Source of the DNA: Legionella donaldsonii
GTDB taxonomy: Bacteria > Pseudomonadota > Gammaproteobacteria > Legionellales > Legionellaceae
Assembly (NCBI RefSeq): GCF_900452385.1
Contig: NZ_UGOA01000001.1
Span: 419,501-483,500, forward strand
Direction: 5' to 3'
Length of the DNA stretch: 64,000 bases
In this document: piece after piece, positions 8,184-18,671 of the stretch
How the letters are laid out: each line of letters begins with the position of its first letter
Numbering within the stretch: the stretch's first letter is position 1
Program-made: the position numbers and the translations under genes
The notes under the pieces: model-generated
The model's input: only the letters and a program-made list of their open reading frames with translations
Databases searched by the model: none
What the model was told of the DNA's origin: nothing

Positions 8184-9833
8184 ATGATGAATCTAAGTCA
8201 GAAACATCTTAATGAGCAAGTCAATAAGTGGCTCACACAAAAAAAGCGTACCCTCCAGATTGATTCTAATGGGGATTGTCTACGAAGAGCACTTATCTGG
8301 TTATTGCACGCGCAGCAGCGCGATTTAACCAATTTATATGCAAATTATGAGCATATTTCAGGGTGGGATGGGATTAGTACGACAACTGTATTCGATGATG
8401 AAGCCTTTGAATTGTTTTTGGCGTTTAACGATACCATGCAGAGACCAGGCAATCTTGCCTACCACATCCAACCCGATAAGCTTAACCGCCATAAGAAAAA
8501 AGAGTTAACTATCCCCAATCTTAAAAGCAAGCGCGTGAAATCGTTAATTTGGGAGTTGGCTGAATTAATAAATTTTTTAGAAAAAGAGGCTCAGCAAGGG
8601 GAGATGTTGCTACTCAACTCTGACAGCCATGCCTTTGGACTCATCTATTTGTCAGGTACTTATTTTTTCTACGATCCCAATAATCCTGAAGGCCATGTCC
8701 TTTGCAAAGATATTTATGACGTTGTTCAAGAATTAATGTCAAAATTAGATTGTGATACGAAACATATTCCACTTTCTGTCCATACAATCTGTTTCGAACA
8801 GCATTTCACCGCCCAGGAAAATACGCCATTCCCTGCTGACTCGAGCACTTTGTCTGCTCGAGTCAGCAAGGAGGGTATGAGTGCTACAATGCTAGCTGCA
8901 CAAAATAATGATTTGCAAACCCTTCATTTTTTAGCCACGAAAGAAAGACTAGAACAAACTGATTGTGAAGGGATGAATGCATTTTATCTTGCGGCTCAAA
9001 ATGGACATGAGGAGTGCTTCCGTTATTTATTAAGTTTAGGAGCCAATATTGATTTTGAAGGCCCCGAAAAGAAAACACCACTTTATGTTGCGGCTAAAAA
9101 TAATCATCTCAATCTATGTGTGCAGCTCATTGCACTTGGGGCTGACATTGATAAACCGGCAGAGGATGGTACATCCCCCTTATATGTTGCTGCGGAAAAG
9201 GGCAATGAAAATATTGTTTTTAATTTGATACGAGCTGGTGCAAATGTAAATAACCAGGCTGAGGAAGATGGCAGCTCACCTCTCTATGTAGCGGTACTAA
9301 ACAGTCACGAAGGCTGTGTGAAAATTCTCTTAGGCAATCCTGATATTAAAGTAAACATTCAATTGTTTGATGATTGCACAACTCCCTTGCACCTCGCGTG
9401 TGAGCAGGGGGATATAGCCATCGCTTCTCGCTTACTTGCCCATCCTGATATCGATGTGAACGTTCAAGCTGAGGATCTCTCTACCCCGTTGCATAATGCC
9501 TGCGAATCAGGCTCTTTAGAGATAATAATTCAATTAATTGCCAAGGGTGCTGAAATAAATGTTAAAAATCAGGCGGGAATGACACCACTGGCGATTGTTT
9601 GTAACCATCGACATGTCGCAGCAGCCCAAGAACTCCTAAAAAGAGGGGCTAACCCTGCGCAAGTTAGTGATAATGATAATGAGTGGTTGCAAATGATTAT
9701 TAGTGAGTCCAACGAAACCCAAAAAACAGTTTTTTCAGAAGGAGAACGATCGAAATTCTTTTTTCATACTACGCAACCCCCTACTGTGGAAAAGGGGCAC
9801 AAACGGTTAAAATTAGGTAGCACCCATGAGTAA
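8184..9833 (+). CDS. ankyrin-repeat protein with papain-like N-terminal domain
   Basis: This is a 549-residue protein from ATG at 8184 (an ATG also at 8187), placed after GGGAG; the frame continues upstream to a TTG at 8160. The N-terminal 210 residues hold a probable cysteine-protease-type triad. Cys32 lies in DSNGDCLRRAL, His149 in SDSHAFGLIYL, and Asp164 on the following strand YFFYDPNN, which is the order and spacing of YopT/C58 and other papain-fold enzymes. Residues about 225-500 are eight or so ankyrin repeats (TPLYVAAKNNHLNLCVQLIA type). The C-terminus is basic (KGHKRLKLG). The architecture suits a translocated effector that binds a host protein and cleaves or modifies it. Catalysis is inferred from the motif only. 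Confidence 0.82.
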   Translation: MMNLSQKHLNEQVNKWLTQKKRTLQIDSNGDCLRRALIWLLHAQQRDLTNLYANYEHISGWDGISTTTVFDDEAFELFLAFNDTMQRPGNLAYHIQPDKLNRHKKKELTIPNLKSKRVKSLIWELAELINFLEKEAQQGEMLLLNSDSHAFGLIYLSGTYFFYDPNNPEGHVLCKDIYDVVQELMSKLDCDTKHIPLSVHTICFEQHFTAQENTPFPADSSTLSARVSKEGMSATMLAAQNNDLQTLHFLATKERLEQTDCEGMNAFYLAAQNGHEECFRYLLSLGANIDFEGPEKKTPLYVAAKNNHLNLCVQLIALGADIDKPAEDGTSPLYVAAEKGNENIVFNLIRAGANVNNQAEEDGSSPLYVAVLNSHEGCVKILLGNPDIKVNIQLFDDCTTPLHLACEQGDIAIASRLLAHPDIDVNVQAEDLSTPLHNACESGSLEIIIQLIAKGAEINVKNQAGMTPLAIVCNHRHVAAAQELLKRGANPAQVSDNDNEWLQMIISESNETQKTVFSEGERSKFFFHTTQPPTVEKGHKRLKLGSTHE

Positions 9834-9871
9834 TCAGTCAATTTCGAGTATAACGATACTAACTCATTACC

Positions 9872-10849
9872 CTAGGCTTTCGGTGGTTCCGCTGGGGGCG
9901 TGAACGTTTGTTGAAGGCGCTCAACTTCTTCTTTCACAGGACTCGGATTAGCAAAAAAGCTAAATCGGCTCTTGCTAGCTTCTGTTTTGGGCAGCTCTGC
10001 TTCTTGAGGAGAGGCTTCCCTCTTCGAAAATAAGTCTTTTGTAGCAGACTTGAAAAAATCAATGATTCGATTGGCACAATCATCAACGATTTTCCGCCAT
10101 CCTGTTTGTTGCTCCAATACTGAGTTTGCTCCATCAATGGCAGAATTAAAGGAACTTATAAATTTTTCACGAGCAGACTCTAATTTCTCAGGATAAAACT
10201 CAAACTCTGCACACTCTTTCCCACAGGTAACCATGGCTTTTTCTATTGAAGTAATCATCGTTGTCATAGCAGGAATAAGGTCGGGATTTTTCTCGTTCCT
10301 TAATTTTTCTTTTAAAGGCAAAAGTAAATTGAGGACAGGAAAGGCGCCAAACTGAGCTAATTCGACAAGGTATTCGTCTTTCTGGAGGTCTTCGGAAGCA
10401 AACGGGAGTGCGTCTCCCTGCTGGGCTACAGCGGTAGTCACAACGTATTTATTGTCTTGAAACTCTGGCACATACTGAAGGGCATAGCCATTCTGGCTCA
10501 CGGCAGCAAGAACTATTTCTATCTTGCTTCTTAGCGGTTCTAAAACGAATTTGAGAGCCATTCCATTCTGTGCTAGAGCGGCAAGGACGACGCGTTCATT
10601 TTTTCTTAAATCTTCTGATGCATATTGAAGTGCTAGTCCTTGTTGCTTAACAGCAGCAAGCACGATCTCTTCGTCATTTTTGAGGTCTTCGGGAAGACTG
10701 TGAAGGATATAGCCATTTTGCGCTAAAGCAGTAAATAGTATTTCTCTATCTGCTTGTATTTCAGGATGTGCATTAAATAGTTCAAAGGCATTTTCAGTTA
10801 CGGCGGCTAGGACTTCATCTCTGGTAGAATCGATATCGATCATTTTCAT
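9872..10849 (-). CDS. DUF4116-repeat protein
   Basis: This is a 325-residue protein. Residues 8-170 consist of about six repeats of the form DEIVLAAVKQQGLALQYASE, the DUF4116 unit common in Legionella and other amoeba-associated bacteria. The rest is helical (about 175-265), followed by a Pro/Glu/Lys-rich tail (EAELPKTEASKS...VKEEVERLQQ) that fits an E-block secretion signal. There is no signal peptide or membrane helix. The biochemical role of DUF4116 is not known. The start at 10849 is followed by a second ATG two codons on; neither has a clear ribosome site. Confidence 0.82.
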   Translation of the reverse strand: MKMIDIDSTRDEVLAAVTENAFELFNAHPEIQADREILFTALAQNGYILHSLPEDLKNDEEIVLAAVKQQGLALQYASEDLRKNERVVLAALAQNGMALKFVLEPLRSKIEIVLAAVSQNGYALQYVPEFQDNKYVVTTAVAQQGDALPFASEDLQKDEYLVELAQFGAFPVLNLLLPLKEKLRNEKNPDLIPAMTTMITSIEKAMVTCGKECAEFEFYPEKLESAREKFISSFNSAIDGANSVLEQQTGWRKIVDDCANRIIDFFKSATKDLFSKREASPQEAELPKTEASKSRFSFFANPSPVKEEVERLQQTFTPPAEPPKA

Positions 10850-11091
10850 AAGCCATATTTGGACTACTTGTATTAATTATATGCTTCGAATATTAATGGA
10901 AACTTAAGGCATTTATTGTTAAGGCCTAATGAAAGTGTAATAATTCATTTTGACTAGAGTAAGAGCGGAGTGATCAGGATTTGTTTGTTCTAATATCCAT
11001 TCAATTGCCTGTTTTTCAGACTTTTTCAAGTAGGCCTCACTAGAGGCACATAACATCGCATCCTTTTATAACATTAAGAGAATTTATTTTT

Positions 11092-11799
11092 ATGCCATCA
11101 ACAATTGTTCCTATGGGTACTTATACCGTTAAAAAAAAGCGCACAGCTGGGCCTACTGATGAGATTGTGTCACCAGGAGCACAAACCTGTGTGGTCGTTG
11201 TTTTGGAGTCTCCGCACGGAGTTGCTGTCGCTCATATTGATACGCCGGTTGTTGCGGCCAAGATAACTTCAGCAATGATAACTGAATTGCAAACAATGGG
11301 AGAAGGTGCTATCACAGCGCGTTTATATGGTGGAGATTATGGTAACCCTGTGAGTAGTTCTGCCAGTATATCCAATCCTATTTATGAAGAATTAAACAAG
11401 CGACATATTTCCTACTCACATAAAGACTATCATCTTACAAGTGGTTTGTTTTTGGCTGCAGCAACCACGCTATGGGCTTTAAGCTCTCTTGGCCCTGAAT
11501 CCCCACTAGTGGCTTTGGCATGCATAGGATTGGCCTATAAAGCGACAAGTATATTAAGTGCAGTGTTACCGGAAAATTGGCAGCCAAGGTGTTTAGGCAA
11601 TAATATTGATGTTTGCGTCAATGTTGCAATAGGAAGAGTGCGGCTTGTAAAAGATAACGAAGAACATAGCCGTGTATTTTTGAGTGAAGCCAGGAACAGA
11701 CTGATTGGCGGTGATCAATGGAGGCGTATTACAGCAAGAGCAAACCTTAATCCTACTGATCCAGGCAACGAAAAAGGGCTTGCAATGGTGAGAGTATAA
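11092..11799 (+). CDS. NTAN1/CheD-like putative amidohydrolase with hydrophobic hairpin
   Basis: This 235-residue protein is not a named family to me. Residues 27-85 follow the pattern of N-terminal asparagine amidohydrolase (NTAN1) and CheD/CNF deamidases. Cys33 (GAQTCVVVVLE) is followed 15 residues later by His48 (GVAVAHID), then a helix, then a strand with Gly-Gly (ITARLYGGDYG). Cys and His are the catalytic pair in those enzymes and the 15-residue gap equals that of CNF1. Residues about 116-160 form two hydrophobic segments, possibly a membrane hairpin; the C-terminal 70 residues are basic. This may be an effector that deamidates a host protein at a membrane. Function is inference; coding status is good. 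Confidence 0.72.
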   Translation: MPSTIVPMGTYTVKKKRTAGPTDEIVSPGAQTCVVVVLESPHGVAVAHIDTPVVAAKITSAMITELQTMGEGAITARLYGGDYGNPVSSSASISNPIYEELNKRHISYSHKDYHLTSGLFLAAATTLWALSSLGPESPLVALACIGLAYKATSILSAVLPENWQPRCLGNNIDVCVNVAIGRVRLVKDNEEHSRVFLSEARNRLIGGDQWRRITARANLNPTDPGNEKGLAMVRV

Positions 11800-11876
11800 G
11801 CTTTCGTGTTGAGTCTGCGAAAATTCAAACTTATTTAGTTGGTTAAACTATCGTTTTTGCGTAACATGAGCAGTAA

Positions 11877-14084
<2,208 letters not shown>

Positions 14085-14134
14085 TTCTCTTTTTGTAACC
14101 AGGTACCTGCATTTAGGTATCAATGCCTATGGCT

Positions 14135-14171
14135 ACATGTTCCCGGGTCTGATAGGAGGCTGGGAACATGT
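14135..14171. repeat. 10-bp perfect inverted repeat after katG
   Basis: ACATGTTCCC (14135-14144) and GGGAACATGT (14162-14171) form a strong hairpin with a 17-base loop, 50 bases after the katG stop. No T-run follows, so it is not a classical terminator. It could still stabilise the katG 3' end or bind a regulator. Confidence 0.6.
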
Positions 14172-14345
14172 CAAGGTCAGGTTGTGTCCGTATTACTATC
14201 CTGGAGTTTAAAAAAGATATTTTTAAAAAGATCGACGTGAGGCACCGCAGGGTGCATTTCTACGTCCTTGGCTTTTAACACATGTTCCATCTGTTTTCCC
14301 TGCGCTCATAATAGTAGGTCTAATCACAGCGGAAGGAGCTTTAAC

Positions 14346-16199
14346 GTGCATTATGCGATAAGAAATCTTGGTAGTAAAACCATTGCTGAAATAGTTAAAG
14401 AGTTCGCAGAAATCCCTTATGGCGTATCTTCCCTTAATTTGAGCGACAATTTTCTTGGCCTCAAACCTGGTACTAAATTGACTCGTCTTTTGGCAAAGCT
14501 TCCTCGGAGCTTAAGTTCTCTTAATTTGAGAAATAATCGTCTTCATCACCTGGCTAGTGCTAAATTGGCTTGCCTATTGGCATCAATCCCCCAGAGCGTG
14601 ACCTTCCTTAATTTGAGCAAAAATTTCCTTTACCACTACAGTGTTGATGAGTTGGTGCAAATCCTGGCAGCCATCCCGGTCAGCGTAACTCGTCTTGATT
14701 TGAGTGATAATGGCTTTCATCTGAAATCCGGGACTGAGTTGGCCAAGATCTTTGCAGCGATTCCTGCGAGTGTGACTTTTCTTGATTTAAGCGAAAATGA
14801 GCTTGGCAAAAAATCTGATGTTGAATTGGCGGAGGCCTTTGCAGCGATTCCTCGCCATGTAACCTCCCTTAGCTTGGGCAAAAATTCACTTAATCTCAAA
14901 TCCGGTGCTGAATTAGCCAAGGTCTTGGCTGCGATTCCTGCAAATGTTACTGCTCTTGATTTGAGTCGTAACCGCCTTAATCTTAAATCTGGCGCTGAAT
15001 TGGCTGAGTGTCTGGCAGCAATTCCTGCAAGCGTAACTTGTCTTAATTTAAGCTGGAATAATTTTCACTTCAAATCCGGTGCTGAATTAGCTGAAGGTTT
15101 GGCGGCTATCTCTAAGGGCGTCACTTCCCTTAATTTGACGGGGAATGCCCTTCATTTCAAATCCGGTGTTGAATTAAGCCAAGCCTTGGCAGCAATTCCC
15201 GCGAATGTGACTTTTCTTAATTTAAGTGAGAATGGCCTTCACTATAAATCCGTGCCAGAATTGGTCCAAGCCTTGGCAGCAGTTCCTGCGAGTGTGGTTT
15301 CTCTTGATTTAAGTGGAAATGGTCTTTACTTAAAATCTGCTGCGGAGTTGGTTCAAGTGTTGGCTGCAATTCCCCCACAGGTGATTTCCCTCAAGTTAGG
15401 TGGGAATGGCCTTAACCAGAAATCCGGTACGGAATTGGCGCAAATCCTGGCAGCAATTCCTCCGGGTGTGACTTCCCTTGATTTACGTGGCAATGGATTT
15501 AATCTCAAATCCAGTGGTGAATTAAGCCAGGCCTTGGCTGCGATTCCTAAAGGCGTAATCGCCCTTAATCTGAGCCAGAGTAATTTGGGTGAGAAATCTG
15601 TTGATGAATTAATCCAGATTTTGGGAGCGATTCCTGGAACAATAACTTCACTGGATTTGAGTGATAATGGGTTAGACAAATTCACTCCAGCCGAATTGGT
15701 ACTCCTTTTAAAAGCAATTCCTGCAACAGTAACTTCTATCAATGTCGGTAAGAATAATTTATTTACCAACAAAACCATTATTGAACGCGATTGTTTGCTG
15801 AAAAGTTTGCAACCTTTTGAGCAAAACGGTCGACTTCAATTGTCACATAATGGTGAATCCGCTTTTGCAAGAGCCTTATTGCCAATGTTGTCTTTAGTAA
15901 AACAAAACAAACTGCCTTTCGATATAGTCAGCCATATTTTAGGGCAGCTCTTATCAAATCCAGCGAACAAATCTGAAATAGCTTTACTTAACAACAAAAT
16001 AGCCCAATCAGTGATGTCCAAAAATGGCTTACTTATTCAACATGGTTATTCGCGAAATGGCGCCTCCTTTTTTCAAAGACTCTCCCTGTATTTTGGTGAT
16101 AGCACATCAAAAATGAATACGTTAAAAAATAGAGCTAAAAATAATCCTGAAAGTGCTGAAGCAAAAACATTAGAACATTTTTGCTTACGGGTTCATTAA
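14346..16199 (+). CDS. leucine-rich-repeat protein, 29-residue repeats
   Basis: This is a 617-residue protein from GTG at 14346, which has GGAAGGAG seven bases upstream; the open frame extends back to a TTG at 14268 without a ribosome site. Residues about 5-480 are some fifteen ribonuclease-inhibitor-like LRRs of 29 residues (LAKVLAAIPANVTALDLSRN type), very uniform and still recognisable at DNA level with an 87-bp period. The C-terminal 110 residues are non-repetitive and include LPFDIVSHILGQL, which resembles the first helix of an F-box. No signal peptide or membrane helix is present. It is probably a Dot/Icm effector using LRRs to bind a host protein. Confidence 0.88.
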   Translation: MHYAIRNLGSKTIAEIVKEFAEIPYGVSSLNLSDNFLGLKPGTKLTRLLAKLPRSLSSLNLRNNRLHHLASAKLACLLASIPQSVTFLNLSKNFLYHYSVDELVQILAAIPVSVTRLDLSDNGFHLKSGTELAKIFAAIPASVTFLDLSENELGKKSDVELAEAFAAIPRHVTSLSLGKNSLNLKSGAELAKVLAAIPANVTALDLSRNRLNLKSGAELAECLAAIPASVTCLNLSWNNFHFKSGAELAEGLAAISKGVTSLNLTGNALHFKSGVELSQALAAIPANVTFLNLSENGLHYKSVPELVQALAAVPASVVSLDLSGNGLYLKSAAELVQVLAAIPPQVISLKLGGNGLNQKSGTELAQILAAIPPGVTSLDLRGNGFNLKSSGELSQALAAIPKGVIALNLSQSNLGEKSVDELIQILGAIPGTITSLDLSDNGLDKFTPAELVLLLKAIPATVTSINVGKNNLFTNKTIIERDCLLKSLQPFEQNGRLQLSHNGESAFARALLPMLSLVKQNKLPFDIVSHILGQLLSNPANKSEIALLNNKIAQSVMSKNGLLIQHGYSRNGASFFQRLSLYFGDSTSKMNTLKNRAKNNPESAEAKTLEHFCLRVH

Positions 16200-16227
16200 A
16201 CAAGACAGAACTTGATGTTCTTACTTT

Positions 16228-16686
16228 TTAAGTGGATTGCCCTCTAATGAGTAGCACGGGCATTGTTGCAGTTCGAATGATCTGTTCAGCTACGCTGCCT
16301 AAAAATAAATGACTCAAACCTCGTCGACCATGAGTGCCTATGACCAGTAAATCAGCAGGCCATTCTTTTGCTTTCTCAACAATGACCTCACTAACACGGC
16401 CCTGAAATGGATTTAATTCAATAAGGGTAGTGTCGAATTTGATGGAGGATTGTTTGGAAACAAGGGCAGCAGTCTTATCTAAAATCTTTTGTCCCTCATC
16501 CTTAAATGCTTTAAGAATCAGAGAATAATCAAAGCCTGGTCCTCCATGGTAGACAAATCCTTCATCAACCACATAGGCGATCCGTAAATGTGCTTTTTGG
16601 TCTGTTGCCAATTGAATTGCTTCTTGCAGTACATGATTTGATAGGTCACTGCCATCAGTAGCTACCATAATTTTTTTATATAACAT
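16228..16686 (-). CDS. universal stress protein, UspA family
   Basis: This is a 152-residue single-domain UspA protein. The N-terminal strand KKIMVATDGSDLS and the ATP-binding loop GTHGRRGLSHLFLGSV (G-2X-G-9X-GS) are both intact, so this is the nucleotide-binding class. Such proteins aid survival in stationary phase or stress in the cytoplasm. AAGGAAATG lies about 11 bases before the ATG at 16686. It is a single gene convergent with the LRR gene, with stops 28 bases apart. Confidence 0.95.
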   Translation of the reverse strand: MLYKKIMVATDGSDLSNHVLQEAIQLATDQKAHLRIAYVVDEGFVYHGGPGFDYSLILKAFKDEGQKILDKTAALVSKQSSIKFDTTLIELNPFQGRVSEVIVEKAKEWPADLLVIGTHGRRGLSHLFLGSVAEQIIRTATMPVLLIRGQST

Positions 16687-16740
16687 AATGCTTCATTTCC
16701 TTAGAATGTTAAATTTTGTATAAGAAATGTCATAATGTGG

Positions 16741-16937
16741 GGCCTCAATTTAAAGCCATTCATTGAACAGGGTTCTCGATTGGTAAATCCTTTTTGTTCC
16801 TCATTAAAGCACCCCCTCATTTCAATTTCAAATTACCGAATGGTGCTAGTTCCAGACATGCCAGGGCGTGGCCTCCATTTAAAGCGATTAACGGAACAGG
16901 TTTGTCGATTTGTAAATTCTTTTGGTTCCTTATAAAA
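16741..16937. repeat. imperfect 68-bp direct repeat in a 450-bp intergenic region
   Basis: The segments starting GGCCTCAATTTAAAGCC (16741-16808) and GGCCTCCATTTAAAGCG (16870-16937) align over about 68 bp with scattered mismatches and are 129 bp apart. An open frame of 66 codons (16735-16935) reads both copies in the same phase, but has no ribosome site and no recognisable product. The rest of 16687-17138 shows no gene. It could be a decayed mobile or intergenic repeat. Confidence 0.6.
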
Positions 16938-17138
16938 ACCTCTCTTGCGATCTTAAAACAGTTGAACAGCGATTCATGAAAATAGAAACTTTCAAATGAA
17001 CGAGAGAACGTTGCTGATCATCACTCACCCAATGAAAACAAGGTTGTTTAGATATTCAGCTCGGGTGTTCATCATTTAATTGATGTGGTCAATAAATTGT
17101 CATATAATCTATGAACATTCCTCTTCTTAGCGATCGAT

Positions 17139-18008
17139 ATGTCTTATTATATGTATTTTCCTTTTAAGGAAAGCGAGCTGTCTGAAGAAGAGAGAGCAGC
17201 TAAAGATCGTTGGCTTCATAATGAAAGAATAAATCACAAAGACGTGATCGTTCTTTATCATGGTGATAAATTAAGCAATATTCCTTCAAATGCAAAGATC
17301 TACATTTCTTTGCATGGAACATCGCAGGCCAATTATAACGTTACAGATGGAAAAAACACGATTAGTGTCCAAGAGATTGCCAGGCGCATGATTGCTGATG
17401 GATTGCTTGATGAGGCAAAAGTTTTAAGATTGAAATTATTTTTTTGTGATTACATCAACAAAGCCCTACCAGTCGCTCAAGCTTTTCTGCAGACGTTACG
17501 GGCTGAGCCCAAATCTGAGCAAAGCCGCCTGCGTGTGGATTATTATCCTGATCATTTATTGGCCTCACCAGGAATATCATCATCAGGAAAAGAAATTCAT
17601 AAACATGGCCTGAAATCCTCTGTTCGGAGCGTGGCTGATCCACGAGCTCGAGATATACGGGAGTCTTTATACACGAATCAAGACTGTATGCCTAAACTCA
17701 CCAGAGACGATATTCAACAGGTAATTGATCAATATGAGGGCTATAAATCATCCAGGCTTTACGGATTTTCTGGTCGTTTCAATCTAAATGGTTTTTTTTC
17801 CACGAGAGAGAGTGCTGATATCAGGAAAAGCTTGTTATCAGCAACTTCGGAGACAGATCGATTTTATATCGCCGCCAATTATGTCAAATATTTCCCTGAA
17901 ACGCATTTTGCAAAATTTCTTGTGCCTGCGATTAATAATGCAGTTGAAGAAAATAAAAAATTCTGGGAAGGAGGACTGTTGCCTTATTTCTCAGACATGG
18001 AACCATGA
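17139..18008 (+). CDS. putative caspase-fold (clan CD) cysteine protease-like protein
   Basis: This 289-residue protein has a region that looks like clan CD peptidases (C80 toxin self-processing domains, clostripain, caspases). The strand IYISLHGTSQ carries His59-Gly60. It is followed by a helix containing ISVQEIARRMIADGLL and then a strand ending in Cys103 (LRLKLFFCDY). In those enzymes a hydrophobic strand ends in His-Gly and the next but one strand ends in the catalytic Cys. The C-terminal half is charged and unrecognised. There is no signal peptide. ATG at 17139 has no clear ribosome site. It is an effector or toxin candidate; no catalytic activity can be claimed from sequence alone. Confidence 0.72.
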   Translation: MSYYMYFPFKESELSEEERAAKDRWLHNERINHKDVIVLYHGDKLSNIPSNAKIYISLHGTSQANYNVTDGKNTISVQEIARRMIADGLLDEAKVLRLKLFFCDYINKALPVAQAFLQTLRAEPKSEQSRLRVDYYPDHLLASPGISSSGKEIHKHGLKSSVRSVADPRARDIRESLYTNQDCMPKLTRDDIQQVIDQYEGYKSSRLYGFSGRFNLNGFFSTRESADIRKSLLSATSETDRFYIAANYVKYFPETHFAKFLVPAINNAVEENKKFWEGGLLPYFSDMEP

Positions 18009-18100
18009 GATTGATGACATTTTGCCGCGATTAGGTATTGCGAGGGGTATTGTCTCATGCCTTTTTGCTTTTTAGAGGTGAACAATGCCGTTCTCTATTC

Positions 18101-18541
18101 TTATACTTTTCCCTTTATCATCGACACAGTTTGAATTAAATAAGGATCCGCCAGACTCACAATCACGGAAAATTCAATGACTGCATTTAATTCTGGAACG
18201 CTAATCACCTGATTAATCCGCCAAAAGATAATCCCGGAATTGACACCGGAGGTAACGATCATGGGTGGCCCGACAGGCACAGGATGCAAACTTAGTTTCT
18301 GTTGACGTACTATATTAATTTTGTCACCAAGAAAGGCTTGTAAGCCTTCCCAGGCATTAGGCGAGTAATTTTTTCGTACCTCGGCCATGTCATCAGGTAG
18401 TTTTATGTTGTAATCGATAGTTAATGTGGCAAGAAGGACTTTCTGAGTCCAGGTTGATACATCGATATTAGCCGCGTAATTGAGAGGAGGAAAAACCAGA
18501 AACCCTATCAAGAGCATGCGTGCTAGTCGATTGCCTTTCAT
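18101..18541 (-). CDS. IcmL/DotI-like exported protein
   Basis: This is a 146-residue protein from ATG at 18541, preceded by AAGGA with five bases of spacing; the open frame extends further upstream without a ribosome site. The N-terminal hydrophobic segment (about 8-24) reads as a signal peptide or anchor. The body matches the periplasmic domain of IcmL/DotI (WTQKVLLATLTIDY, NAWEGLQAFL, IFWRINQVISVP), the Dot/Icm inner-membrane component. Legionella genomes carry several stand-alone IcmL-like genes outside the dot/icm loci, and this appears to be one. Whether it joins the secretion machine is unknown. It is divergent from uvrA. Confidence 0.75.
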   Translation of the reverse strand: MKGNRLARMLLIGFLVFPPLNYAANIDVSTWTQKVLLATLTIDYNIKLPDDMAEVRKNYSPNAWEGLQAFLGDKINIVRQQKLSLHPVPVGPPMIVTSGVNSGIIFWRINQVISVPELNAVIEFSVIVSLADPYLIQTVSMIKGKV

Positions 18542-18671
18542 GATCATCCTTATACTGTGCTTAGCAAATAATACATAAAACAATCATTAGACTTCTTCAC
18601 AAACGTCTATTTGTTTAATGAGTATAGCAGAGTATAATTTGCTTCTTTTTGTGGTTAAAACCAAGAGTCCA

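Noticed and set aside
14268-14345. Longer start (TTG at 14268) for the LRR gene
   Set aside because: No ribosome site is present, and the added 26 residues are Cys/Ser-rich and unlike the rest. GTG at 14346 has a strong GGAAGGAG upstream.
16735-16935. 66-codon open frame over the direct repeat as a gene
   Set aside because: It has no ribosome site, signal or family, and its repeat structure is explained by the DNA duplication; listed as a repeat only.
18584-18671. LexA/SOS box upstream of uvrA
   Set aside because: No CTG-N10-CAG-like site is seen in the intergenic DNA.
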